Shown: positions 33,789 to 43,430, counted from the first letter of the stretch. The stretch is 64,000 bases of DNA from JANLQX01 sp031368215 (GCA_031368215.1 JANLRD010000041.1:31723-95722), one strand, 5' to 3'. The notes: generated by a model not told the origin, from the letters alone. Translations and numbers: made by a program.

Positions 33789-35111
33789 TCACGTTCCCGG
33801 TTGCCGCTCCGCCCACCACCCGTCGAGTCTTCGTCGTTCCTCATCCGGACCGACCGGACCTTCCTCCAGACGAACGTCGGCAAGCATCTTCAGCGCCTCA
33901 CCGATATCGCGGCCCGGGCCCACGCCGAGATGCCCCATGACCGCGGCACCGTCGAGGGAGGGGGTCATGTCCAGTCCCTCGGATTCCTTGAGTCTGTCGA
34001 TCGCTTCGCGCACCGCCGACGACCGGCCACCCGCACTATCCGTCAGCGAAACCACCAACAGTGCGTCTAACAAGAACGGACCGGCGCTGCGGACGAACCT
34101 CCGGACGGTTCGGGGCTCATCGTCGGCTGGAAACTCCAGACGGAGACGAAGGAGCGCTCGGACTCTCGTGCATTCGTCGACCGGAAAGCGGAGTTCGAGC
34201 GCCCACGCGTACGCGACCTCATCAGCGCGCGTATCGTCGCCGACGACCAACGCGAAGAGCGCAGCGAGGCGGACAGAGAGATCGACCGGACATCTCTGCA
34301 AGACCCCGCCAACACGTTGGAGGAGCGCTCCATCTGTCGTCAGCCCGACGAGCGGAGACGCGAACACTTCGAGCAGCGAGGTGTCGGCGAGCAGAGCGAA
34401 CCCAGCGGCGGGTCGCTCCGACAGCAACAGCTTGGAGAACTCGACGCGGATGCGCTCTGCGGAGACGATGCCCAAACGCTCACGCAGCCGCCGAATCGCG
34501 TCGAGAACGGCGGGATCCGCGACCAGACCGTGATCAGCGACAAAGCGCGCCGCACGAAGCATTCGAAGCGGATCGTCCGTGAAACTCACCTCGGGATCGA
34601 GTGGCGTGCGCAGCCGACCCGCCCGGAGATCTTCAAGGCCCGAGAACGGGTCAACCAGGATCGCCGCACCCGGTGGAGAGGTTGCGTCGACGGCCATCGC
34701 GTTCACGGTGAAGTCCCGCCGCGACAAGTCGGCCACGATGTCACCCGAGTACTCGACCTCCGGCTTGCGCGACCCGTGCACATAGGCCTCACTGCGGTGC
34801 GTGGTGACCTCGTAGGCGCGATCGTTGCCATCGCGCCCCCGGAATCGAGCTCCGATCGTTCCGAAACGCCTGCCCTGCAGCCACATCGCCGTCGGACGCT
34901 GCGATCGCATGATCGCTTCGACCGCATCGGGCAACGCGTCGGTGGTGAGGTCGATGTCGAGGCCGACATGCTCGAGGCCGCGAAGACCGTCGCGCACAAT
35001 GCCGCCGACGAGGTACAGCCGATGCCCGGCACGCTCGAAGGCCTCCGCCAGCGGACGGACCTCCCGGAGCAGCGCATCGAAGGCAGACGTATGCTCCACG
35101 ACCACCTCCAT
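33789..35111 (-). CDS. CCA tRNA nucleotidyltransferase
   Basis: A 440-residue class II nucleotidyltransferase. YLVGGIVRDG and LDIDLTTDA provide the GG-RD and DxD motifs, with RRDFTVNAMA and DPLRMLRAARF following in the head and neck. It adds or repairs the 3' CCA of tRNAs; neither tRNA here encodes CCA. Its position beside DUF6049/murJ is that of mycobacterial pcnA. The frame extends upstream into repeat R4, but ATG 35111 gives the standard N-terminus. Confidence 0.92.
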   Translation of the reverse strand: MEVVVEHTSAFDALLREVRPLAEAFERAGHRLYLVGGIVRDGLRGLEHVGLDIDLTTDALPDAVEAIMRSQRPTAMWLQGRRFGTIGARFRGRDGNDRAYEVTTHRSEAYVHGSRKPEVEYSGDIVADLSRRDFTVNAMAVDATSPPGAAILVDPFSGLEDLRAGRLRTPLDPEVSFTDDPLRMLRAARFVADHGLVADPAVLDAIRRLRERLGIVSAERIRVEFSKLLLSERPAAGFALLADTSLLEVFASPLVGLTTDGALLQRVGGVLQRCPVDLSVRLAALFALVVGDDTRADEVAYAWALELRFPVDECTRVRALLRLRLEFPADDEPRTVRRFVRSAGPFLLDALLVVSLTDSAGGRSSAVREAIDRLKESEGLDMTPSLDGAAVMGHLGVGPGRDIGEALKMLADVRLEEGPVGPDEERRRLDGWWAERQPGT

Positions 35112-35121
35112 GCAAGCGAAG

Positions 35122-35279
35122 GCTACGCCGCTCCGCTGCGCTCCACTGCTCGCAACACCCATCACACCCCCCAGCCAGCAACGCCGTAACCTCTACCCTC
35201 CGGCGCTACGCCGCTCCGCTGCGCTCCACTGCTCGCAACACCCATCACACACCACCCCCAGCCAGCAACGCCGTAACCT
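35122..35279. repeat. R4 direct repeat pair
   Basis: Two copies, 35122-35192 and 35205-35279, run from GCTACGCCGCTCCGCTGCGC to CGCCGTAACCT and differ mainly by a 4-nt insertion. The internal CTGCTCGCAACAC also occurs at 63832-63844 in a related 31-nt stretch. They fill the gap between the divergent CCA-enzyme gene and the small ORF. Confidence 0.85.
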
Positions 35280-35295
35280 GACCGAATGCGAATCG

Positions 35296-35466
35296 GTGGA
35301 ACCGGGGCCGACCACGTCGCCCGCAGAACTGGTCGCCGCCGAGATCGCAGCACCGGTGGAACACCTGGTGATGATGCAGGAACGCGACTCGTACACCGTC
35401 TTCGGGCGGGTCCAGAGTTCGTACGTCTCGACGAACGACGACGCAACGATGCAGTCAGGTCGGTGA
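35296..35466 (+). CDS. Small ORF coupled to GNAT gene
   Basis: A 56-residue frame from GTG 35296. Its stop overlaps the GTG start of the GNAT gene (GTGA, 4 bp). Third codon positions are mostly G or C, unlike the competing frame, which is Arg-rich. The product (ELVAAEIAAP, RDSYTVFGRVQSSYV) matches no family I know. It could be a leader that couples GNAT translation or the relic of a longer gene. Confidence 0.4.
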   Translation: MEPGPTTSPAELVAAEIAAPVEHLVMMQERDSYTVFGRVQSSYVSTNDDATMQSGR

Positions 35467-36110
35467 CCATCGCATCAGACACGACCGAGGCACTCTCCGC
35501 AGGCGCCATCGGGCAGATGCTCGACCTGTACGCGGCGCATCCGCCCGACGTCTTCCGAACCCCGGCCATCACCCACGCCGAAGCGAAAGGCTATGCCGAG
35601 TGCGGATTCGAAGTCATCTCGGTGCTGCGCCTTCTGACGCATGATCTCGAACGACTGCGCGAGCTGCCCCGCGCGGCGGTCTCCACCGATCGATCCCGCA
35701 TGTCCCGGATCGGAGCGTGTGTCGACGTCGATCGGCGAGCCTTCGGTGCCGATCAGTGCTTCGACCGGCTCGACCTTCTTGCCGCTCTCGACGCGACGTC
35801 GCGATCACGGCTCCGCGTAGTGCCGACCCCCGGTCATGACGCAACGCGAGCCCACCTCGCCGGGTTCGCGATCACGGGACGCGCCGGACCACGGGGCTAT
35901 CTCCAGCGGGTTGCTGTCGACCCGGCCCATGCGGGTCGCGGCCTCGGAACAGCCTTGGTCGTCGACGCCCTTCGGTGGTGTCGCTCGCGTGGCGTGGCGA
36001 AGGTCGTCGTCAACACCGGTACCGACAACCGACGCGCACTGGCCCTCTACCGTCGACTCGGCTTCATCGATTCGTCGCTCGATCTTCTGTTGATGGAGCG
36101 CCGTGGGTAG
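35463..36110 (+). CDS. GNAT family N-acetyltransferase
   Basis: A 215-residue protein with a GNAT domain in the C-terminal half: RGYLQRVAVDPAHAGRGLG (strand 4 and the acetyl-CoA loop; the Gly-rich signature is AGRGLG), VVNTGTDNRRALALYRRLGF as the closing helix. The start GTG 35463 overlaps the small ORF; an Arg-rich in-frame extension to 35286 has non-coding character. It occupies the place taken by the NUDIX gene mutT4 in mycobacteria. It overlaps the DUF6049 gene by 8 bp. Confidence 0.82.
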   Translation: MTIASDTTEALSAGAIGQMLDLYAAHPPDVFRTPAITHAEAKGYAECGFEVISVLRLLTHDLERLRELPRAAVSTDRSRMSRIGACVDVDRRAFGADQCFDRLDLLAALDATSRSRLRVVPTPGHDATRAHLAGFAITGRAGPRGYLQRVAVDPAHAGRGLGTALVVDALRWCRSRGVAKVVVNTGTDNRRALALYRRLGFIDSSLDLLLMERRG

Positions 36111-38358
36111 GCGGCGACGAACGGCGTTGCGTGAACTCCTGTCGCTCGCTGCGCTGGCCTCGGTGGCATCGTCGCCACCCGCGTCGGCAGCTCTCACCCG
36201 CCCCACGACGACGCCGACCGAAGCGGTCTCCGAACTCGCTCTCACCAACCCTTCTCCACGGGGCGGGCTGCTTGCCACGACGGGAACCGGGTCTGGCGAT
36301 GTTCACGCCAGAACGAGCACCGGGACCACCCGAACCGCACCGATGATCCGTCTGATCGCCCAGGGGCCGGTTGTCACCGAGGACGGAAGACTCCGCCTCG
36401 ACTTTGCCGTGGAGTCTCCCGATAGCAGGCCTCTTCCCGCCGGCCTCGGCGTGGCGATCACCGTTCACCGCCGCGCTCGCACGCGGGCGCAGTTCAGGTC
36501 CACGTTGACCGGCGAGAACCTTGGCGCGGTGCTGGGCCTCGTCACACCGACTCCTGTCAGCAGTGACGGACGCACCGAGCAGTTCGTCCCGGTGGAACTG
36601 CGCATCGGACCTCCATCGCCGACGTGCCCCACCTGCATCCGACTCGACAACGATGGGGTCTATCCCGTCAACGTCGAACTTCGGAATCTCCGCACCGACG
36701 ATGTCGTCGACCGCCTCACCACGCACGTGATCCGTACGACGAACGTCACAACTGAACGGCGCCGGCTCAAGGTCGCGTTGGTGGTTCCTCTCCACCTCCC
36801 ACCGGTCAGCGGTCAAGCAGTGGTCGCCACGCGGTCGTTCGTGGAGCGGATCGAAGCAATGGCCGGACGGCCACTCGTCCCTCTGAGCGTCGCCCCCACC
36901 CCGGAGACCGTCGAGGCGCTCGCCCGACGACCCGACGACCTCCTCCTGGCCCAGATCCGCGCTTCGCTCGCCGGGCGCGAAGTCCTCGCGTCGCCGTACG
37001 TGCGCTGGTCGACCTCGTTGTTCGACCGTGCTCAGTTGACCGATGAACTCGCAGCGCAGACAGCTCTCGGGGTCGACGTGCTCCGCACCGCGCTCGGGGT
37101 CGAGCCGACCCCGGGGGTCCTCATCGCCGGTGACCGGATCCCCTCGGCGGACGGTGTGAGCCGCGCCGGCATCAACATCGTGATCGCCGACGCCGGTGAC
37201 GTGAAGGCATCCGCCGGCCAGGTCTCGCCTGCGGGAGGACCCGTTCTGCTGAACCTCGGGGGCGAAACCCCGACACCGGCCAAGATCATGCTCGTGCTCG
37301 ACGGCGACATCGAGGGCGAACTGACCCGGTTGCGCGACCCTGCGCGGCGCGGCGGCGAAGATGTGCTGCGCGCCCAGCACATCCTTGCCGACCTGACGAT
37401 GATCGCGGCCACGCGTACCGCCCGGGGATTGGCAATCCAGATCCCCGAGGACACCCCGCAGGCCACCCTCGACGCACTTCTCGCCGGTCTGGGGACCACG
37501 AATCCCATCATCGAACCGGTCACGATCACCGACCTCGCGCGACTGCCGCTGCAAACCCGCGATGCCGTGCCGATGGTCGTCACCCGAGCCAGCTCGGTTC
37601 TCCCGGCCGGGAGCGCTCTCCCTGCCGGCGACGTCCTCGCGATCACCGGCGTGCGAAACCGGCTCACGGGGTTCCTTTCGCTCTTTCTCGGGCCGGCGCC
37701 GGACCAGATCGCGCTCAGCCGAAAGATCTCCCGGCTGGTCGCCGCCGACCTGAGCGCAGCCGACCGGCGACGACGTATCAACGACGCCAACCGCACCGTC
37801 GCCGGACTTCTCGGTCAGGTGCGGTTGTCGACACCCGACCAACTCACGGTGACGGCTCGAAACGCCATCGTGCCGATCGGCGTCATCAACGACACTGGGC
37901 TACCGATCCGAGTGTTCGTCACGGTTCGCAGTTCATCGGTGCGCCTACGGGATTCCGGTGTGGTCGTCGACGCCATAGGAACCACCGAGATCCGTCAACA
38001 GATCGATGTTCCCGCGCGCGTTGGCGAATCTGAAGTCGCCATCGAAACCCGAGGACCGGGATCGTTCTCCATGGTCGCCAGACTCACCACGCCGAGCGGC
38101 CTTGCCCTCGCGTCCGGACGATACCGCTTACGCTCCACGGCCGTGAGCGGACTGGGTACCGTACTCACCCTTGGCTCCCTCATCGTGTTGTTGACCTGGT
38201 GGTTCCGTTGGGGGCGGGCGGCGCGTCGACGCTCGCGCAAGCGTCACCCGGCCGGCTGGGTCGCCGGCGAGCGTCGCGGCGGCCGGAATCGACCCTCCGG
38301 CGACGATCTGACCGACCCCGATGCCGCCGACTCGACGCAACCGTCTGTTCACGCATGA
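36103..38358 (+). CDS. DUF6049 family secreted/membrane protein
   Basis: A 751-residue protein with an N-terminal signal (cleavage near ASA, residue 29), a long extracytoplasmic region (about 80-690) rich in beta structure, and one membrane segment near residues 690-710 (TLGSLIVLLTWWF). A basic cytoplasmic tail follows. Position and layout match Rv3909 of M. tuberculosis, immediately before murJ; the function is unknown but envelope-related by context. It overlaps murJ by 4 bp. Confidence 0.85.
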   Translation: MGRRRRTALRELLSLAALASVASSPPASAALTRPTTTPTEAVSELALTNPSPRGGLLATTGTGSGDVHARTSTGTTRTAPMIRLIAQGPVVTEDGRLRLDFAVESPDSRPLPAGLGVAITVHRRARTRAQFRSTLTGENLGAVLGLVTPTPVSSDGRTEQFVPVELRIGPPSPTCPTCIRLDNDGVYPVNVELRNLRTDDVVDRLTTHVIRTTNVTTERRRLKVALVVPLHLPPVSGQAVVATRSFVERIEAMAGRPLVPLSVAPTPETVEALARRPDDLLLAQIRASLAGREVLASPYVRWSTSLFDRAQLTDELAAQTALGVDVLRTALGVEPTPGVLIAGDRIPSADGVSRAGINIVIADAGDVKASAGQVSPAGGPVLLNLGGETPTPAKIMLVLDGDIEGELTRLRDPARRGGEDVLRAQHILADLTMIAATRTARGLAIQIPEDTPQATLDALLAGLGTTNPIIEPVTITDLARLPLQTRDAVPMVVTRASSVLPAGSALPAGDVLAITGVRNRLTGFLSLFLGPAPDQIALSRKISRLVAADLSAADRRRRINDANRTVAGLLGQVRLSTPDQLTVTARNAIVPIGVINDTGLPIRVFVTVRSSSVRLRDSGVVVDAIGTTEIRQQIDVPARVGESEVAIETRGPGSFSMVARLTTPSGLALASGRYRLRSTAVSGLGTVLTLGSLIVLLTWWFRWGRAARRRSRKRHPAGWVAGERRGGRNRPSGDDLTDPDAADSTQPSVHA

Positions 38359-39983
38359 GCATCGGACGCTCGACCGCGCACATGGCCGCGGGCACACTCA
38401 TTTCGCGAGTCACCGGTCTCGCGCGGACCATCGTCTTCTTCTGGTTCGGCACCACGGCACTCGCCGAGACGTACACGAAGGCCAACAACACCCCCAACAT
38501 GATCTTCGAGCTGGTCGTGGGCGGCGTGCTGTCGGCCACTTTGGTACCGCTCTTCGTCGACCTGGCCCGTGCGGACAACGACCAGCGCCGACGTCCCGAC
38601 ACCAACGCCGGTGTGAACGCGATCGTCACGCTGGTGTCGGTCATGCTCCTCGGCGCCGTTCTCGTCGTGTTTGTCGCTGCCCCAGGGCTGATGTGGATCG
38701 TGTTCCGGCGGCCCGACGAGACCGTGCAGCGCCAACTCGGCACCGACCTGCTCCGGCTCTTCGCCCCCCAGGTCGCCGTCTACGGCTTCGTGACGGTCGC
38801 GACGTCGATGCTCAACGCCCGTCGGCGGTTCCTGGCTCCGATGCTTGCCCCGGTCCTCAACAACCTCGTTGTGATCATCGTGTTGATCTGGGCGCGTCGC
38901 CTCGTCGTCAACCTCGTCCCCGACAAGAACGTGCGTGACACCGATTCGATGGCCACGTTGCGGGCTGTCGCCACCGATTTCCCGAGTCGGCTGCTGCTCG
39001 GGCTCGGAACCACCGCAGGCGTCGTCGCCCTCGGCCTCGCCCTTCTGGTGCCGTGGATGCGCAGCGGAGCTCGGGTGGAGTGGCGATGGGACCCGCGACA
39101 TCCGGCCGTGCGCAGGATGCTGCGGCTCTCCGGCTGGACACTCGGCTATGTCGCCGCGAACCTGGTCGCACTCCAATTCGTCGCCGGCGCGCTGCCGGGG
39201 CGCGGAGACTTCACCGCCTACACGATCGCCTACACCACGTTTTTCCTGCTCCCCCACGGAATCTTCTCCGTCTCTATCATGACGGCACTCCAGCCGGAGC
39301 TCTCCCTTGCCTACCTCGAACGCAAACGCGGTATCTTCCGTCGACACCTCACGGGTGGGATCCGGTCGATCCTCGCCGTCTCGGTTCCTGCCACGGCCGG
39401 CTATCTCGCGCTCGCACCGTCGATCATGCGCATCTTCGTGGTGGGTGACCTCACGGCATCCGGGTCGCGATTGGTGGCCGACGTGTTGCGGTGCTTCGTC
39501 GTCGGGCTCCCGGCCTTCAGCGTCTACCTGCTGCTGATGAATGCCTGCAAGGCCATGCTTGACACCCGGTCCACGTTCGTCATCAACTGCGTCGAGAACG
39601 CGATCAACATCGTGCTCGCCGGACTGTTCGTCCGGCTCGGCTTCGGTCCGCAGGGCCTCGCCGCCTCGTTCGCGTGCGCGTACATCCTTGCCGTGGTGCT
39701 CGCGGGGCACCATGTCGCACGGCGGACCGGCGGTCTCGACGCGTCGTCCCTCGTGCCCGCCGCGGTGAAGATCGTCGGCGCCAGCGCGGTGATGGGATTC
39801 GCGGTATGGGCCACCGCACGCGGGATCAACGCCTCGCTGAACGGGCGTATGCCGCTCGTCGAGGTCGGGGTCAGCGCAGTGCTCGGTGTTAGCGTCTACG
39901 CAGTTCTCGGACGTGTTCTCGGGGTGAAGGAGATCGTGTCCGTGCTCAGCAGTGTCCGTCGACGTCTTCCCATGCCGTCATGA
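38355..39983 (+). CDS. murJ: Lipid II flippase MurJ
   Basis: A 542-residue polytopic protein with about 14 hydrophobic segments. The MATE-like MurJ signatures are present: GTLISRVTGLARTIVF near residue 13, the NNTPNMIFELVVGGVLSATLVP region and a later LLPHGIFSVSIMTALQPELS. It moves lipid II across the membrane for peptidoglycan synthesis. In mycobacteria the homolog carries a fused pseudokinase; here the protein ends after the membrane part and a kinase is a separate gene two loci on. Confidence 0.94.
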   Translation: MSIGRSTAHMAAGTLISRVTGLARTIVFFWFGTTALAETYTKANNTPNMIFELVVGGVLSATLVPLFVDLARADNDQRRRPDTNAGVNAIVTLVSVMLLGAVLVVFVAAPGLMWIVFRRPDETVQRQLGTDLLRLFAPQVAVYGFVTVATSMLNARRRFLAPMLAPVLNNLVVIIVLIWARRLVVNLVPDKNVRDTDSMATLRAVATDFPSRLLLGLGTTAGVVALGLALLVPWMRSGARVEWRWDPRHPAVRRMLRLSGWTLGYVAANLVALQFVAGALPGRGDFTAYTIAYTTFFLLPHGIFSVSIMTALQPELSLAYLERKRGIFRRHLTGGIRSILAVSVPATAGYLALAPSIMRIFVVGDLTASGSRLVADVLRCFVVGLPAFSVYLLLMNACKAMLDTRSTFVINCVENAINIVLAGLFVRLGFGPQGLAASFACAYILAVVLAGHHVARRTGGLDASSLVPAAVKIVGASAVMGFAVWATARGINASLNGRMPLVEVGVSAVLGVSVYAVLGRVLGVKEIVSVLSSVRRRLPMPS

Positions 39984-40097
39984 CCAGCCTGCGTTCACCC
40001 GCGTCCCGCTACCGTCTTCCCCCTCCCCGCTGAGGTACCGCACCATGAGCAGAACCACGACCCCGCCGAGCAGTCGAGTACGCCACAAGGCTGTGTG

Positions 40098-40949
40098 ATG
40101 GCGAACGTCCGAATCGTGACCGACAGTTCCTGCGACCTGAGCGACGAACAGGTTGCCCGTTCCGGCATCGTCGTCGTACCCCTCACGATCCGCTTCGGCG
40201 AGGAGGAGTTCGTCGATCGTCGTGACCTGACGCCCCAGACCTTCTGGGCGAAGGTCTCCGCTTCGGCGAACCTGCCGGAGACCGCAGCACCCTCGCCGGG
40301 TGCCTTCGAAGCAGCGTTCCGCCAAGCCGCTGCCGACGGCTGCGCCGGCGTCGTCTGCATCTGCCTCTCGTCGGCGCTCTCGGCGACGTACGCCTCGGCC
40401 GCGCTCGCCGCCAAGACCGTCGCGGACGTCATCGATGTGCGCGTAATCGACTCATTGTCCATCACGTCCGGCCTCGGGACCATGGCGATGGCAGGAGCGG
40501 AAGCAGCCCGTGCGGGCGCGAACCTGGGAGACGTCGAGCAAGCAGCCCGGACCAACATCGGCCACACGCGTGTCCTGGCCGCGCTTGACACCCTCGACAA
40601 TCTGAAGAAGGGCGGACGCATCGGGGGTGCGCAGGCGTTTCTCGGCACCCTGCTCTCGATCAAGCCGCTCATCGACGTCAGTTCCGGGTCCGTTGTCGAG
40701 GCCGGCAAGCAGCGAACGCGAGCGCGGTCCCTCGCCGCGCTGGCCGACTTCGTCAAGGCCGACCTGGCCCAACACGGCACGATTCGGGACCTTTCCGTCC
40801 GCCACGGCGACGCCACGGACGTCGAGGCGATGCTTGCGCTCCTCACACCCCTCATCCCACGAGACCAGATCTCGGTCGGCCAGATCGGTGCGGTGATCGG
40901 TGCCCACGGTGGACCCGGCGTCATGGGGCTCACGTACGTCGTCGGCTGA
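40098..40949 (+). CDS. DegV family fatty-acid-binding protein
   Basis: A 283-residue DegV protein: VRIVTDSSCDL at the N-terminus, VVPLTIRFGEEEF, TSAPSPGAF-like segment PETAAPSPGAFE, and ICLSSALSATYASA. The family binds a fatty acid, and in Firmicutes serves as FakB for the fatty-acid kinase; no fakA is nearby. GTG 40095 directly before ATG 40098 is an alternative start. It separates murJ from the kinase gene. Confidence 0.9.
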   Translation: MANVRIVTDSSCDLSDEQVARSGIVVVPLTIRFGEEEFVDRRDLTPQTFWAKVSASANLPETAAPSPGAFEAAFRQAAADGCAGVVCICLSSALSATYASAALAAKTVADVIDVRVIDSLSITSGLGTMAMAGAEAARAGANLGDVEQAARTNIGHTRVLAALDTLDNLKKGGRIGGAQAFLGTLLSIKPLIDVSSGSVVEAGKQRTRARSLAALADFVKADLAQHGTIRDLSVRHGDATDVEAMLALLTPLIPRDQISVGQIGAVIGAHGGPGVMGLTYVVG

Positions 40950-41075
40950 GCCGGCAAACGCGTCGCACGAGCAAGGGAGCAGATCATCTGGGACGAAAGC
41001 GAAGGCGGTAGCGGCGTTCGAGCCGAGGGCGACGCACGCCGGGCCGCGGGACGAGACGCGGCACGCGGGGCGTCG

Positions 41076-42674
41076 ATGAGCAGCGCCGAGATCGGCGACG
41101 TGCTCGGCGGGCGCTATCGGCTGACCCGTCCCATCGCCCGCGGCGGCATGGCCGAGGTCTGGGAGGCAGTCGACGCCACGCTGGACCGCGAGGTTGCGGT
41201 CAAGGTGCTCCACTCCCACCTCGCCGACGACCCCGGCTTCGTGTCGCGCTTCAACCGCGAGGCGCGCGCCGTCGCACGACTGTCCCATCCGAACGTTGTC
41301 GCCGTCTTCGACACGGGCATCGACGCCATTCCCGACGGTCGGCCCGGAGCCGGACTGCCCCGCGCATTCCTGGTCATGGAACTCCTGCGGGGGCATTCCG
41401 TCAGGATGCTCTCCCAACAAGGCGTGCCGTTGAGCCGCGCCGTCTGGATCGTGGCCGAAGCGGCCAAGGGCCTCGGTTACGCCCATCGACAGGGACTCGT
41501 GCACCGCGACGTCAAGCCGGCAAACATCCTGGTGACCGACACCGGCATCGTCAAGGTCGTCGACTTCGGCATCGCCAAGCTCACCGAGGGAACGGACCGG
41601 GTCGGCGAGGACCTCACCCAGGCCGGGGCAATCCTGGGAACCGCCAAGTACCTTTCGCCCGAGCAGGTCGAGGGGGCCGAGATCGACGCCCGGGCCGACG
41701 TGTACTCCCTCGGTGTCGTCCTCTACGAACTGGTCTGTGGACGGCCGCCGTTCGTCGGCAAGAACGATATGGGCACCGCTCTCCAGCACGTGAAGGACGC
41801 TCCCCCGAGCCCCCGTTCGGTGCGCGCCGGTATCCCCCGGTCGCTCGAGGCCTTGATCCTCAAGGCGCTCGCCAAGAAGCCCGATGGGCGGCCCGTGGAC
41901 GCGAACGCGTTCTCGCTCGCGCTCAGCGGGCTCGACCTGTCGGCAGACGACGCCGCACCGAACGTCCGGCGCACCGTGGACGACCAGACACCGCCTGCCG
42001 GCGTCGGACGGCGTCCTGCGGTCGGACGGTCGGACGACGACACCCGGTTCGACGCCGGCACCCGCGTGCAGCCGCCCCCCAGCCTCGGTGTCCAAAGCAC
42101 CACAGCCAAAGCCTCATCCCCGGGGGGCAGCGGCCGACGTGTCGCAGTGCGACTCCTCCTCGCGCTGATCGCCATCGCCGGCGGCATCGGGGCCGGGCTC
42201 CGCTTCGCCGAAAGGACCAAACCGACACCGGGCAATCTGTTCCCCATCGCCTCCATCAGAGCCTTCGATCCGCTCGGCAACAATGAGGAGAACGACGACA
42301 TCCTCAAGCTGGCCATCGACGGACGAGTCGATACCGCCTGGGAGAGCCGCGGCTACCGCACCCGAACGCTGGAGGGTAAGGACGGCGTCGGCGTGATCCT
42401 CGACCTGGGCGTCGACCGGACTATTCGCTCGCTCGGCGTGAACTCCTATGACGAGGGCTGGAGTGGTCAGGTCTACATCTCGAACCGGCCCGCTCCTTCA
42501 CTTGCGGAGTGGGGAGCGAGCGCAGCCGAGATCCGCAACGCCATGCGAGGTGACTTCACGGTGAAACTCACCCCGACCAACGGCCGGTATGTCCTCGTGT
42601 GGATCACCGATCTCGGACCGAAGCGGGGAACGCTCTACAAGGCGGCGTTCAGCGAACTCCGGGTGTTCGGCTGA
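41076..42674 (+). CDS. Membrane serine/threonine kinase with extracytoplasmic discoidin-like domain
   Basis: A 532-residue protein. The kinase domain spans about 10-270 with intact catalytic residues: glycine loop ARGGMAEVWE, VAVKVL lysine near 40, HRDVKPAN near 144, DFGIAK near 163, and APE-equivalent SPEQ. A disordered linker follows, one membrane segment near 357-375 (VRLLLALIAIAGGIGAGL), then an extracellular beta-sandwich (AIDGRVDTAWES, GVILDLGV, VYISNRPA) of discoidin/F5-8 type. In M. tuberculosis the equivalent region is a pseudokinase fused to MurJ. It likely senses wall or glycan signals and controls MurJ or sigma signalling. Confidence 0.88.
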   Translation: MSSAEIGDVLGGRYRLTRPIARGGMAEVWEAVDATLDREVAVKVLHSHLADDPGFVSRFNREARAVARLSHPNVVAVFDTGIDAIPDGRPGAGLPRAFLVMELLRGHSVRMLSQQGVPLSRAVWIVAEAAKGLGYAHRQGLVHRDVKPANILVTDTGIVKVVDFGIAKLTEGTDRVGEDLTQAGAILGTAKYLSPEQVEGAEIDARADVYSLGVVLYELVCGRPPFVGKNDMGTALQHVKDAPPSPRSVRAGIPRSLEALILKALAKKPDGRPVDANAFSLALSGLDLSADDAAPNVRRTVDDQTPPAGVGRRPAVGRSDDDTRFDAGTRVQPPPSLGVQSTTAKASSPGGSGRRVAVRLLLALIAIAGGIGAGLRFAERTKPTPGNLFPIASIRAFDPLGNNEENDDILKLAIDGRVDTAWESRGYRTRTLEGKDGVGVILDLGVDRTIRSLGVNSYDEGWSGQVYISNRPAPSLAEWGASAAEIRNAMRGDFTVKLTPTNGRYVLVWITDLGPKRGTLYKAAFSELRVFG

Positions 42675-42695
42675 CGGGCACGGCAGGTACCGGGA

Positions 42696-43358
42696 ATGGC
42701 GAACTACCGCACTGAACCCGATGTCGTGCTCGTCGCGGCATCGCAGCGCGGGGATCGTGACGCGCTCGACGTGCTCCTGCGCCGTCATCACGACCGCATC
42801 CTCGCCGTGTGCCGGCGGGTCACCGGCAATGCCGCCGACGCCGCCGACGCCTCGCAGGAGGCGCTGATGGCGATCGCCCGCGGCATAGGCCGATTCGATG
42901 GGACCAGTGCCTTCACCACCTGGGCCTACCGCGTCGCGACCAACGCATCCCTTGACGAGCTCCGCCGAAGAGGGCGCCGACCGCTCCCCATCGACGACGA
43001 CAACTTGGCCCTCGCCGTCGGGACGGGTCCCCGCCACGGCTCGTCGGTGACCGTCAGCGCCTCGGATGTCGACGCCCGCGTGGACATCGACCGGGCACTG
43101 GCCGGGTTGCCCCCTGATTGGCGGGCCGCACTGGTCCTCCGGGATCTGTGCGGGCTGGACTACGCCGAGATCGCGGAGGTGCTGGCGATCCCGGGAGGAA
43201 CGGTTCGGTCGCGCATCGCGCGGGCGCGCGCCGCACTCGCGCCGGTGCTCGCCGACCGGGTCGACGCGCCTCCAGGCGGGTTCGATGACGCAGGTCACGG
43301 CGAGCACGGGAACCACACCACGGCGCCACAGCGTCCTAAGGACGTCCATGTTGACTAA
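42696..43358 (+). CDS. ECF RNA polymerase sigma factor (SigM-like)
   Basis: A 220-residue ECF sigma. Region 2 is seen at about 15-85 (HHDRILAVCRRVTGNAADAADASQEALM, FTTWAYRVATNASLDELRRR) and region 4 at about 130-185 (LPPDWRAALVLRDLCGLDYAEIAEVLAIPGGTVRSRIARAR). An extended C-terminal tail follows. It redirects RNA polymerase to stress or envelope promoters. It sits where mycobacterial sigM lies, before an anti-sigma-like gene and trxB-trxA. Confidence 0.9.
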   Translation: MANYRTEPDVVLVAASQRGDRDALDVLLRRHHDRILAVCRRVTGNAADAADASQEALMAIARGIGRFDGTSAFTTWAYRVATNASLDELRRRGRRPLPIDDDNLALAVGTGPRHGSSVTVSASDVDARVDIDRALAGLPPDWRAALVLRDLCGLDYAEIAEVLAIPGGTVRSRIARARAALAPVLADRVDAPPGGFDDAGHGEHGNHTTAPQRPKDVHVD

Positions 43359-43430
43359 CGAACGCACCCGGCACCACCGCGTCCCGCTCCGTAGGGTCGC
43401 AACAACCGGACACCGCGCGACCTCCGACCT

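Noticed and set aside
35286..35462. N-terminal extension of the GNAT gene
   Set aside because: Arg-rich with poor third-position GC; the competing frame is the better coding frame.
36064..37842. Long minus-strand frame opposite DUF6049
   Set aside because: Low-complexity shadow; DUF6049 on the plus strand fits its neighbours murJ and the CCA enzyme.
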